From contig LSNW01000014.1 in NCBI GenBank assembly GCA_001566965.1, positions 1 through 64,000 on the forward strand: a stretch of 64,000 nucleotides of DNA. The letters run 5' to 3'. Of this stretch, positions 26,456 through 35,596 are shown piece after piece (positions within the stretch are counted from its first letter, which is position 1; the number at the start of each line of letters is the position of its first letter). This DNA is from Methylothermaceae bacteria B42 (lineage in GTDB: Bacteria; Pseudomonadota; Gammaproteobacteria; Methylococcales; Methylothermaceae). A program made the position numbers and the translations under genes. The notes beneath the pieces are model-generated. The model was not told the DNA's origin. It did not search any database and worked only from the letters and a program-made list of their open reading frames with translations.

Positions 26456-26553
26456 CTTGTTCATTAATTTAAGACATTTAAAAACAACAAGTTATGTTTT
26501 TATGGTTGTTTTGGTTGCAAATCGTGTTAAGACAATATTCACTGAAGTCCGCA

Positions 26554-26562
26554 TGTGCATAA
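26554..26562 (-). promoter_or_regulatory. Additional perfect DnaA box
   Basis: TGTGCATAA is the complement of TTATGCACA. Together with the cluster 160-190 bases upstream it makes three boxes matching TTATNCACA within about 200 bases, separated by very AT-rich DNA. Confidence 0.55.
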
Positions 26563-26613
26563 GTATTGACTTTGATCTTTTGATTTGCGCAGAACGTTGA
26601 GTGTGGAGGTCTC

Positions 26614-27213
26614 ATGAGTTCGCTTTCTTTGCAGGTTTTGAGGACAGATGCTTCGGGCATGCCAATGGAATGGATAGATTATCAGGAGGCTGCCAAGCTT
26701 TATTATCTTGAGCAGGTGGCATACACATGCGGGACTTTATTATATACGATTCATGGCGGCATCAATGCCCGTACAGGTCAACGCAGCATCATCGAAGTCA
26801 ACTCCATTATCGCTACCTATGGATACAGCCATCTGACTCGAAAGCAGGGGGTCAATTATACTCCGCCTTTGAGCAATCGCACTTTGTTCAGGCGGGACAA
26901 TCATCTCTGTTTGTATTGCGGTGTGCGATTCCGGCACAGTGACTTATCCCGGGATCATGTGACGCCTTTGAGTCAAGGGGGAAGCGATACTTGGAACAAT
27001 GTCGTAACCGCCTGCAAGCGTTGTAATAACCATAAAGCAGGCAGAACCCCTGAGCAGGCGGGGATGGAGCTGATTGCCATTCCTTTTGTACCGACCCATG
27101 CGGAATATATCTATCTCCAGGGGCGGCGTATTCTTAGTGATCAGATGGATTTTCTGCGCGCCCATTTTCCGCGGAAAAGTCCACTCCATGCGCGCTTGAA
27201 ACAATCCAATTAA
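26614..27213 (+). CDS. HNH endonuclease domain protein
   Basis: The 199-residue protein has a C-terminal HNH nuclease domain (about 88-145): zinc-ribbon pairs CLYCG and CKRCN, and the catalytic region DHVTPLSQGGSDTWNN. The N-terminal 85 residues form a separate domain with no motif I recognise. A strong ribosome binding site (GGAGGT, 26606-26611) supports the ATG at 26614. There is no methylase, terminase or transposase partner nearby. It follows a DnaA-box cluster and is followed immediately by repeat C1. Its biological role is unknown. Confidence 0.85.
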   Translation: MSSLSLQVLRTDASGMPMEWIDYQEAAKLYYLEQVAYTCGTLLYTIHGGINARTGQRSIIEVNSIIATYGYSHLTRKQGVNYTPPLSNRTLFRRDNHLCLYCGVRFRHSDLSRDHVTPLSQGGSDTWNNVVTACKRCNNHKAGRTPEQAGMELIAIPFVPTHAEYIYLQGRRILSDQMDFLRAHFPRKSPLHARLKQSN

Positions 27214-27368
27214 GGAAAGTCTGAATAAATCAGACTTTCCTGCGGTACATGGATGTGCCGCCAAAATTAATCGCAACAAGCGATTGATTTTGAACAAAAA
27301 ACGAAAATCACACTTTTCGTTTTTTGTGCTCTGAGAATTCAGGGATGAATTATTCAGAGCTTCCTTAA
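27210..27368 (+). repeat. Miniature inverted-repeat element C1
   Basis: Imperfect terminal inverted repeats (starting TTAAGGAAAGTCTGAATAA, with complement at 27347-27368) bound 159 bases. Inside are three hairpins, including ACGAAAA/TTTTCGT followed by six T residues, so it can end transcription. It starts inside the HNH stop codon and ends 6 bases before the dsbB stop. A second copy is at 29285-29444. Confidence 0.8.
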
Positions 27369-27374
27369 GTTGGG

Positions 27375-27872
27375 TTATTTTCTGGCTAACCACAATGCCC
27401 AGCCAGCCAAGCCTAAAAATGCGATAAGCGTCCAGGCCGGGATACTCATCCCCAGAAAGGTCCAGAGCACGTCTGCGCATTCTCCGGTGCCGGAAAGCAA
27501 CAATTTGATGGTTTTGGATAGAGGGAAATGTTCAAATACATACGCTAGTCCTGGGCCACAGGCGGGTACTTCTTCCTTGGGCAGGTTTTGCAGCCAAACG
27601 TGGCGGGCCGAGACTGCCGCGCCGGCCAAAGCTAACACCGTGGCCCAACCGGCATAGATTCTTCTCCCCAAAGGCCCTGGATTGTGAAGGGTTGCCATGA
27701 GAAAAACAATCCCTGTTCCTAGTACGAAGACCCTTTGGGTAATGCACAAAGGACATGGTTCTAATTCTTTCACAAATTGAAAGTAGGCGGCGACAGATAA
27801 AAGAACAGCGCAAAAAGCAAAACCTAGAAAAAAGCCGAGGCGGGGGGAGATAATCATAATCGCTTTATTCAT
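27375..27872 (-). CDS. dsbB: Disulfide bond formation protein DsbB
   Basis: DsbB reoxidises periplasmic DsbA and passes electrons to quinone in the inner membrane. The 165-residue protein has four membrane segments and both cysteine pairs: C40 and C43 in CPLC, and C105 and C132 in the second periplasmic loop. No dsbA is nearby. It converges on the HNH gene with repeat C1 between the stop codons. Confidence 0.93.
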   Translation of the reverse strand: MNKAIMIISPRLGFFLGFAFCAVLLSVAAYFQFVKELEPCPLCITQRVFVLGTGIVFLMATLHNPGPLGRRIYAGWATVLALAGAAVSARHVWLQNLPKEEVPACGPGLAYVFEHFPLSKTIKLLLSGTGECADVLWTFLGMSIPAWTLIAFLGLAGWALWLARK

Positions 27873-28100
27873 TTGAAAATAATCGTTAAGGTGTTGATAC
27901 CATAACAGAATTTAGCTCATGCTAAAATCGAATCACGCTTATTTCGGCATCTGTCGGGGCAAGGTGACACTTTGAAAAGCTTTTCTATCAACCGGTTGCA
28001 AAATCTTGATTAATTTGCGTCGTTAATATGCGACATAAACAGTATGGGAAAGACTTTGTGTATTTATATAATAGATTGATTTTATTGAAAAATATAAAAG

Positions 28101-28116
28101 TTGGCACTCTGTGTGC
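28101..28116 (+). promoter_or_regulatory. Possible sigma-54 promoter of the EF-hand gene
   Basis: TTGGCACTCTGTGTGC has the GG and GC doublets with the canonical 10-base separation, and a full TGGCAC half at -24. The -12 half (GTGC instead of TTGC) is off by one base. A TATAAT at 28067-28072 upstream is an alternative sigma-70 element. The rest of 27873-28174 shows no gene. Confidence 0.4.
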
Positions 28117-28174
28117 GAGGGTTAAGGTGTCAACATTATTGACTTGAGATTAATTGTATTTAGAGGTGTTTTGT

Positions 28175-28555
28175 ATGTATAAGAAGATTAGCTTGGCTGT
28201 GATTATTGCAGCTTTTTCCGGCATGACAATGGCTGAAGAAAGTGGCCTTTTAGGCGCTGCCCAAGAAACGGCTGAAAGCGCGGCAACTGCAGTTGAGCAA
28301 TCAGCTGAAAATGTCATGGGCGCGGCTCAAGAAGATGCGCAAAAAGTGGCTGAGTCTGCCAAAAGCACTGGTCTTTCTGACCTGGATGCTGACAAAGACG
28401 GCGTGATCAGCGCCGAAGAAGCGCAGGCCAATCCTGATTTGGCTAAAAGCTTCGAGTCTGTTGATGAAAATAAAGATGGCAAGATTGACGCGGCTGAGTT
28501 CGCGCAGTTTGAAGCTATCCAATCGCCAGCGCCAGAGGGCACCAGCGCTGAGTAA
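28175..28555 (+). CDS. Exported EF-hand calcium-binding protein
   Basis: The 126-residue precursor has a signal peptide ending near TMAEE and two EF-hand loops in the C-terminal half, DADKDGVISAEE and DENKDGKIDAAE, with all calcium-coordinating positions acidic or polar as expected. The middle is an Ala/Glu-rich helical region. I choose the ATG at 28175 because it opens the signal sequence and has AGAGGTG upstream; the ATG at 28154 would add seven residues. It probably binds calcium in the periplasm, for a purpose not evident from the context. Confidence 0.85.
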   Translation: MYKKISLAVIIAAFSGMTMAEESGLLGAAQETAESAATAVEQSAENVMGAAQEDAQKVAESAKSTGLSDLDADKDGVISAEEAQANPDLAKSFESVDENKDGKIDAAEFAQFEAIQSPAPEGTSAE

Positions 28556-28613
28556 TTTTTCAGTATTTCGGTAGAGGGAAATGCCGGTTTTCGACGGATC
28601 CGAGCCGTTGAAA

Positions 28614-28690
28614 AAAGAGGAAGCTGAAGCGACACCTTCAACTTCCTCTGTCTGAGAAGTCCAGGGAGGACTTGTTCAGACTTTAGTTTC
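28614..28690. repeat. Degenerate relative of repeat C (C3)
   Basis: An AGAGGAAG/CTTCCTCT hairpin (28615-28649) is followed by CTGAGAAGTCCAGGGAGGAC and TTGTTCAG, paralleling the CTGAGAATTCAGGGATGAAT and TATTCAG of C1 and C2. It lies between two convergent stop codons and could serve as their terminator. Confidence 0.5.
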
Positions 28691-28696
28691 CCCGTC

Positions 28697-29215
28697 TCAG
28701 GGAGTGCTTGCCAGGGAAGGCTCTTTTTTTACAATGTTCATGGATGGTGGCGTACAGCCTGCCAGCGTTAAGCGGGGCGGCTCCAGGGAGAAGGAGAACG
28801 GCGTCAATTTCGCAAGCACATTTAGGCCCAGAATGTGGCGCCTGCCATTGGGGAAAACGGCCACTTCAACATCTTCCACCATGCAAATGTCTCCCAATGC
28901 CAACTTTTTGATCCGATAAAGTGGCACTTCAATTTTGGTGCCATCTGCTAGTATACCGCTTTGGTTACGGATAAAAGTGGCATCTCCCGATGCTTTTAGC
29001 GCCGTCAAGGTTTTTTTATCGATGGTCGAGAAGCTCGATCCAGTATCCACCAGCAATTTGATCGGCTGAAGATGGCCAAATTGGCCTTCAATATAGTAAG
29101 TGCCGGTGCCCGGGTTATGCAAGGCGACAGAGGAGAGAATTTCACCACTGTGAACATGCAGGGAAAAGCAGGCTAATCCAAGCCAAACCCAATATTTCAA
29201 TAATCTGACGCCCAT
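28697..29215 (-). CDS. Exported retropepsin-like aspartic protease
   Basis: The 172-residue precursor has a signal peptide (to about residue 24) and a retroviral-type aspartic protease fold with the catalytic LLVDTGSS at residues 54-61 and a hydrophobic-hydrophobic-Gly segment HILGLNVL further on. This clan AA family is common in Proteobacteria as a single-domain, dimeric periplasmic enzyme; substrates are mostly unknown. It is convergent with the EF-hand gene, and repeat C2 lies upstream. Confidence 0.83.
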   Translation of the reverse strand: MGVRLLKYWVWLGLACFSLHVHSGEILSSVALHNPGTGTYYIEGQFGHLQPIKLLVDTGSSFSTIDKKTLTALKASGDATFIRNQSGILADGTKIEVPLYRIKKLALGDICMVEDVEVAVFPNGRRHILGLNVLAKLTPFSFSLEPPRLTLAGCTPPSMNIVKKEPSLASTP

Positions 29216-29284
29216 TCTTCGCTACCACCAGTTGGATTTAAAAAAGTTTCAAAAAAACCAGCTAATGCTTGCTTTTTTGAAAAC

Positions 29285-29444
29285 TCTAAGGAAACTCTAG
29301 TTTATTCAGAGTCTCCTGCGACACAGGGAGGTGTCGCCAAAATCAGTCGCTGCCAGCGATTGATTTTGTGCAAAAAAAGAAAATCACACTTTTCTTTTTT
29401 TGTGCTCTGAGAATTCAGGGATGAATTATTCAGAGCTTCCCTAA
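29285..29444 (+). repeat. Miniature inverted-repeat element C2
   Basis: This second copy of repeat C has the same size and orientation as C1. About 100 bases at the right end, including GTGCTCTGAGAATTCAGGGA, are nearly identical. It lies between the divergent aspartic protease and oxidoreductase genes. The left hairpin arms differ from C1 but remain complementary. Confidence 0.8.
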
Positions 29445-29464
29445 TAAAAAGCGTAGTTGAGCCT

Positions 29465-29495
29465 TTGCTTTTTGCCTAGCGCTCTCCCTTATAAT
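29465..29495 (+). promoter_or_regulatory. Candidate promoter of the quinone oxidoreductase gene
   Basis: TTGCTT (29465-29470) and TATAAT (29490-29495) are 19 bases apart, about 40 bases before the start codon. Confidence 0.4.
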
Positions 29496-29535
29496 GAGAG
29501 GTGCTTCACAAAAAGTAAGAAACTTGGAGGGAGGA

Positions 29536-30534
29536 ATGAAAGCAATCATAGTGGAATCCTCAGGTGGACCGGAGGTCTTGCAACTCTCCGTGGTTGAAAC
29601 CCCGGCTATTCAGCGGCCAAGTCAAATCCTGGTCAAGCTGAAAGCGGCAGGTGTCAATCCCATTGACTACAAAATCCGTCAAAATTTAGATCGTTTTCCC
29701 GTGACGCTGCCTGCCATTCTTGGCTGTGATGGCGCGGGTGTTGTAGAAGCTGTTGGCTCTGACGTTACCCAATTCCAGCCCGGAAATGAAGTGTATTTTT
29801 ACGAGGTGGGCTTCAACGGCCGTCAGGGCACTTATGCTGAATATGCCTTGGTGGATGAGGCATTAGTAGCCCATAAGCCTAAATCTCTGACTTTTGAAGA
29901 GGCGGCCGCTGTGCCATTGGTCATGATTACCGCTTGGGAATCGCTTTATGATCGGGTTCAAGTTCGCGATGGCATGCAAGTTTTGATTGAAGCAGGTGCC
30001 GGCGGGGTCGGTCATATTGCTATCCAATTAGCCAAGATAGCGGGTGCTCGCGTGGCGACGACGGTTAGTACTGCGGAAAAGGAAAAATTTGTGGTTGATT
30101 TGGGCGCGACTTATCCGATCCGCTACCGGGACGAGGACGTGGTGCAAAAAATCAAGGATTGGACCCGGGATGCGGGGGTGGATATTGCTTTTGATACGGT
30201 AGGGGATAAGGTGTTCTCCCAATGTTGTGAATGCACCAAGGTTTACGGTGACGTGGTTACGATTCTTGAACCTCCACCGGAGATGGATTGGATGCCATCA
30301 CGGGTGCGGAATCTGAAAATCTCTCTGGAGATGATGCTGACCCCGGTGCTGATGGAAATGCCCGAATGGATGAAGCACCAGGGTCATATTTTGAAAAGCG
30401 CCGCCGAGTTGATTGACCAGGGCAAAATCAAGATCAAAGTCTCCCGGACCTTCGCCTTGGAAGAAGCTGATGAGGCTCACCGTTACCTTGAAACTCAATC
30501 CCCGATGGGGAAAGTGGTATTGGTGATTGAATAG
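29536..30534 (+). CDS. Zinc-independent quinone oxidoreductase / MDR-family reductase
   Basis: The 332-residue protein is a medium-chain dehydrogenase/reductase of the quinone oxidoreductase type: GroES-like N-terminal domain, then a Rossmann NADPH site (GAGGVGHIAIQLAK near residues 150-165). Zinc-ligand residues of classical alcohol dehydrogenases are not evident. I choose the ATG at 29536 because GGAGGGAGG precedes it and MKAIIVESSGGPEVLQL is the family start. The substrate is probably a quinone or enone; no partner gene indicates more. Confidence 0.85.
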   Translation: MKAIIVESSGGPEVLQLSVVETPAIQRPSQILVKLKAAGVNPIDYKIRQNLDRFPVTLPAILGCDGAGVVEAVGSDVTQFQPGNEVYFYEVGFNGRQGTYAEYALVDEALVAHKPKSLTFEEAAAVPLVMITAWESLYDRVQVRDGMQVLIEAGAGGVGHIAIQLAKIAGARVATTVSTAEKEKFVVDLGATYPIRYRDEDVVQKIKDWTRDAGVDIAFDTVGDKVFSQCCECTKVYGDVVTILEPPPEMDWMPSRVRNLKISLEMMLTPVLMEMPEWMKHQGHILKSAAELIDQGKIKIKVSRTFALEEADEAHRYLETQSPMGKVVLVIE

Positions 30535-30543
30535 TATTTCCCG

Positions 30544-31248
30544 TTACCCAGAACGCCGGTTTGGATCTGCTTCCGAGCCGGCCAGAGGCACGCCGCCCTT
30601 AGCTTCACACTCCTGTGGCGTGACGTACAAATACCCGCGGCCGCGGCAGTCATTTTGCCCGGCGCAGGCGTTAAAGGCCGTGGCGCACGCGGTGGTGCCC
30701 TTGCAACTGTTGATTCCCCAGCATGCGATTTGCCCTTCCTCGGCTTGCGGCGCAAAACGCTCGACGGATTTGGATAACCCATAGAAAACCCCTGCCGCAG
30801 CGACACTGACCGCAGCGCCAGTCACCAGGCGCCTTTGCTTGTCAATGGGTTCCTGTTGTGGCGGGCAAGCCAGGCCGGCCTTGCCGCGCCGGCTTTCCCT
30901 AAAATCCCAGATTTGCCCGGCGATAAATACCACCAATCCCGTATAGATCGCCCAGTTTTGGGGTGAGAGTCCTGTCACGGTAAACCACAAAGCAAATGTG
31001 GACAACATGCCGCCTCCCAGCGCCAGCCAGAACGGACCGGTATTGCCCCGCCGTTGCCCGTTTCGATATAGCAACCATAAGCTCAAGCCGATAAATCCAA
31101 CAAACAGGGGAAACAGGTATGCATCGTTAATCAAGAAACCCAGGCCAACCGCGGTGACAGCCGATAAAGCCAAGGGCAGTCCCAGGCAGCAAGCGGCTGC
31201 AAAAGCGGCGCCAAAGGTTCCTAGCCATTGTCCAATTTTTTCTTTCAT
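30544..31248 (-). CDS. MerC/MerT-like membrane protein fused to a bufferin-like cysteine domain
   Basis: The first 160 residues hold five predicted membrane segments, with a vicinal cysteine pair (C20, C21) in the first, as in mercury importers MerT/MerC. The positive-inside rule places the C-terminus in the periplasm. Residues 176-214 contain six cysteines in CWGINSCKGTTAC, CAGQND, CRG and EC contexts, closely resembling bufferin-type (BufA2-like) metallophore precursors. It starts 9 bases after merA, so it probably serves mercury or copper handling. The modifying enzymes BufB and BufC are not in the window. The fusion is my reading; both halves need database confirmation. Confidence 0.75.
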   Translation of the reverse strand: MKEKIGQWLGTFGAAFAAACCLGLPLALSAVTAVGLGFLINDAYLFPLFVGFIGLSLWLLYRNGQRRGNTGPFWLALGGGMLSTFALWFTVTGLSPQNWAIYTGLVVFIAGQIWDFRESRRGKAGLACPPQQEPIDKQRRLVTGAAVSVAAAGVFYGLSKSVERFAPQAEEGQIACWGINSCKGTTACATAFNACAGQNDCRGRGYLYVTPQECEAKGGVPLAGSEADPNRRSG

Positions 31249-31257
31249 GGTTGCCTC

Positions 31258-32934
<1,677 letters not shown>

Positions 32935-32948
32935 TTAGGGTGATTGTA

Positions 32949-32980
32949 AGTATGCATGCCGTACCTAACTACGGAGTCAA
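32949..32980 (-). promoter_or_regulatory. MerR-type operator-promoter of merA
   Basis: On the minus strand TTGACT (32975-32980) and CATACT (32949-32954) are separated by 20 bases, the stretched spacing of MerR-controlled promoters. The spacer contains the near-perfect dyad CCGTAGTTAGGTACGG (32959-32974), closely matching the TTGACTCCGTAC..GTACGG layout of Tn501/Tn21 mer promoters. No merR gene is adjacent, so a trans-encoded regulator is implied. Confidence 0.8.
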
Positions 32981-32986
32981 GCCATT

Positions 32987-33165
32987 TCTGATGTTACGCA
33001 ACTTACGGGAAGAATAGCGCCGTCACACCCTCTCCCCAACCCCTCTCCCTCCCCCGCATGCTGGGAAGGGTTGGGGAGGGGGGGCCCTGTCTTGCCCGCA
33101 AGCCAATGCCTGGATTCCTTGGCAAACCGCTCACTTCGTTTGAGAGCTGACATGCGTGATATCAG
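32987..33165. repeat. Inverted-repeat element F1
   Basis: The ends TCTGATGTTACGCA and TGCGTGATATCAG form imperfect terminal inverted repeats. The interior has a G/C-rich hairpin (CTCCCCAACCC with GGGTTGGGGAG, about 33031-33083). The right-hand part TCACTTCGTTTGAGA is shared with element F2. It fills the gap between the mer promoter and gloB. Confidence 0.45.
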
Positions 33166-33204
33166 TTATACCTTATAATGAGGGCAACCAAAGTGGAGGG
33201 ATCT

Positions 33205-33975
33205 ATGCTTGAAATCATCCAAATCCCCGTCCTTAGCGATAACTATGTCTATTTATTACATGACCCGGACTCTGGCATGACGGCGGTGGTAGACCCGGCA
33301 GTGCCGGAGCCTGTATTGAGTGTTTTGGAAACCCGGGGTTGGCGGTTAACGCATATTTTCAATACCCACCATCACTGGGATCATGTGGGCGCGAATGAAG
33401 TGCTCAAATCCAGCACCGCTTGTGAAATCGTCGGCTTTCAAGGGGATGCCCGGCGGATTCCCGGGATTGATCGGCTGGTGAGCGAAGGGATGACCGTCGA
33501 GTTGGGGGCGATAAGGGGGGAAGTGCTCGAAGTACCGGGTCACACCCGCGGACATATCGCCTATTGGTTTGAAGACAGTGACGCGGTATTTTGCGGGGAT
33601 ACCTTGTTTGTCCTGGGTTGTGGCAGGCTGTTCGAGGGAAGCGCGGAACAAATGTGGCATTCCTTATGTAAACTGAGAGCGCTGCCAAAATCCACCCGGG
33701 TTTATTGCGCGCACGAATACACCTTGAGCAATGCGCGGTTTGCATTGAGTATCGAACCAGACTACCCGCCTTTATTGGAAAGAGCGAAACAAGTAGAGGC
33801 GCTGCGCCGTGAGGGGAAGCCAACCGTGCCTTCAACCATTGGGGAGGAATGCCTTACCAATCCTTTCCTGCGGGCCGAAGACCCGCTATTACAGGCACGT
33901 TTGGGAATGAAGGGCGCACCAGCGGTGGCGGTATTTGCTGAAATTAGGCGAAGAAAAGATCACTTCCACGGCTGA
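33205..33975 (+). CDS. gloB: Hydroxyacylglutathione hydrolase (glyoxalase II)
   Basis: GloB hydrolyses S-D-lactoylglutathione in methylglyoxal detoxification. The metallo-beta-lactamase metal motif THHHWDH is at residues 54-60, with later histidines in GHTRGH and AHEYT. The 256-residue length is typical. I choose the ATG at 33205 because GGAGGG precedes it and MLEIIQIPVLSDNYVYLL is the family start. A TATAAT at 33174-33179 is a likely -10. It overlaps the next gene by one base. Confidence 0.93.
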   Translation: MLEIIQIPVLSDNYVYLLHDPDSGMTAVVDPAVPEPVLSVLETRGWRLTHIFNTHHHWDHVGANEVLKSSTACEIVGFQGDARRIPGIDRLVSEGMTVELGAIRGEVLEVPGHTRGHIAYWFEDSDAVFCGDTLFVLGCGRLFEGSAEQMWHSLCKLRALPKSTRVYCAHEYTLSNARFALSIEPDYPPLLERAKQVEALRREGKPTVPSTIGEECLTNPFLRAEDPLLQARLGMKGAPAVAVFAEIRRRKDHFHG

Positions 33976-34445
33976 TGGCTTTCACTGTTATTTCCGGAGG
34001 ACAAACTGGTGTGGACCGGGCGGCGCTGGATGTGGCTTTGACTTTGGGCGTGCCGTGTGGCGGATGGTGCCCGGAGGGACGGCAAGCCGAAGATGGCCCC
34101 CTTTCGCCGCATTACCCATTGCGCGTGTTGCCTGGCGCTGACTACCAGGCCCGCACCCGCCGGAATGTGATAGACAGCGACGGCACTTTGATTATTTATT
34201 TTGAAGAACTGGAAGGCGGCACTGCTTTGACTGCAAAGTTTTGCCTTGAATTGCATAAACCTTGCAAATTGATTGATGGAGCGGAGATTGCGCCCTTGCA
34301 AGCTGCGGAAGCGATAAGGCGATTCGTGAGGCGGCATAGCATAGAGTCGCTGAATGTTGCCGGTCCCCGGGCGAGCAAGGCGCCTCGCGCCTATGCTTAC
34401 ACCCGGGAGGTGCTGACAAAATTGTTGTCTCAGCGCATCCCGTAG
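33975..34445 (+). CDS. Putative molybdenum-carrier / SLOG-superfamily protein
   Basis: This 156-residue protein begins with VISGGQTGVDRAALDVAL, the nucleotide-binding start typical of the molybdenum-carrier family within the SLOG superfamily. It continues with GGWCPEGRQAEDGPL and a C-terminal NVAGPRASKAP segment. The name derives from a structure resembling a molybdenum-cofactor carrier; a direct role is unproven. It starts in the gloB stop codon (ATGA-type overlap) and its end overlaps convergent crp by 16 bases. Confidence 0.8.
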   Translation: MAFTVISGGQTGVDRAALDVALTLGVPCGGWCPEGRQAEDGPLSPHYPLRVLPGADYQARTRRNVIDSDGTLIIYFEELEGGTALTAKFCLELHKPCKLIDGAEIAPLQAAEAIRRFVRRHSIESLNVAGPRASKAPRAYAYTREVLTKLLSQRIP

Positions 34446-35086
34446 ACAACAATGGTTTTTCCACGGGCGCTGAGCAGTCCTTCAGCTTCCAGTGTTTTGA
34501 GCACCCTGCCCGCCATTTCCCTAGAACAACCAACAATCCGCCCTAGTTCTTGACGGGTAACCCGGATTTGCATGCCGTCGGGATGGGTCATGGCATCGGG
34601 CTCCTTGCATAAATCCATTAAAGTCCGGGCGATGCGTCCGGTCACATCTAGAAATGCCAGATGACCCACTTTGCGGCTGGTTTGCAGCAAACGTCTCGAG
34701 ACTTGCCGGCCCAGCGTGCGTAATAGTTCGTTGGCGTAAGGCGCCAGCTCGCCTTCCAAAACTTGTTCCAAGTGTTTATAGCTGATCTCCGCCAACTTGC
34801 AGGGTTCTTTGGTGCGGACTGTGACGGCGCGGGTGTTTTCCCCCAAAAAAACACCCACCTCGCCGATGAACTCTCCCTTATTGAGATAGCCTAAAACCAT
34901 TTCACGGCCACTGTCTTCCTGAATGCTTACGGAAACAGAGCCTTCCATGATGTAGTACAGAGTATTGCCCGGATCACCCGGTTGGATGATCGGGGCCTTC
35001 GAGCGGTATTGCCGGCGCCGGCAGCAGTTAAGGAATGCTTCGATAAAGTCTTGGTTTTCGACAACAGGTTCTGGTGTTTGAAGCAT
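34430..35086 (-). CDS. crp: CRP/Vfr-type cyclic-AMP receptor regulator
   Basis: The 218-residue protein has a cyclic-nucleotide-binding domain (about 15-125), a dimerisation helix containing RRLLQTS with the Thr-Ser pair that contacts cAMP, and a helix-turn-helix RQELGRIVGCSREMAGRVLK nearly identical to CRP/Vfr. In the phosphate-binding cassette GEVG and Arg are kept, but the usual Arg-Ser is Arg-Ala (TRAVTV). The C-terminal GKTIVVYG is diagnostic. Its target genes are elsewhere; no adenylate cyclase is in view. Confidence 0.9.
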   Translation of the reverse strand: MLQTPEPVVENQDFIEAFLNCCRRRQYRSKAPIIQPGDPGNTLYYIMEGSVSVSIQEDSGREMVLGYLNKGEFIGEVGVFLGENTRAVTVRTKEPCKLAEISYKHLEQVLEGELAPYANELLRTLGRQVSRRLLQTSRKVGHLAFLDVTGRIARTLMDLCKEPDAMTHPDGMQIRVTRQELGRIVGCSREMAGRVLKTLEAEGLLSARGKTIVVYGMR

Positions 35087-35247
35087 GCTTTGCCCGCAGT
35101 GTAACTCGTCCTTGTTTAAGTCTAGGCGAGATTTGGTGATTGTAAAGGTGCCTTTTCCGTGCTGATTTTATTGGTTTGCCTTGGGCTAGATCGGCTCCTT
35201 TATGGCTTTTCACGGTACAATCGATTAAAGATAGTGGATTTTTTACA

Positions 35248-35584
35248 CTAGCCCGGATATTTCACCAGCCGGATTCGGGCTTTCCCATAATTAACTGATT
35301 TTTATGGATAAAATGCTTAAGCTTCATGATTTCCACGAAATCCAGATTGGATTCAGCCCGAATCCTATCCCGGCCCTGGCTTGTCTAGGCACGTCTGGGC
35401 TTGGGCTTCCTTCAAGCCGTAAGCTTAAGGCTATGCCTTTACTCCGGGCGTCCTGCCCTCCGCCCCTGACGGGGCCAGCGGAGCTGTTCCAAATCGCTCC
35501 CGGCGATTTGGTCAGTCCAGCCCTGCGCCCAGCCGCACCTGTCCTGCGCCATCATCCGGGATGCTGGTGAAATATCCGGGCTAG
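35248..35584. mobile_element. MITE-like element with 22-base perfect terminal inverted repeats
   Basis: The terminal repeats at 35248-35269 and 35563-35584 are exact complements (CTAGCCCGGATATTTCACCA at the left, then GC). The 337-base element encodes no transposase; its only open frame has no recognisable content. It is best seen as a non-autonomous derivative of an insertion sequence. It fills most of the 510-base gap between crp and the amidohydrolase gene and reaches to 12 bases before that start codon. Confidence 0.8.
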
Positions 35585-35596
35585 GAGCGAAAGGCC

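Noticed and set aside
26190-26613. Calling this gap the chromosomal origin
   Set aside because: DnaA boxes and AT-rich DNA are present, but the usual origin neighbours (dnaA, gidA, rnpA, atp genes) are not, and a similar element occurs again at 53.7 kb.
35304-35570. An 88-codon open frame inside the terminal-inverted-repeat element
   Set aside because: No transposase similarity or ribosome binding site; composition suggests chance.
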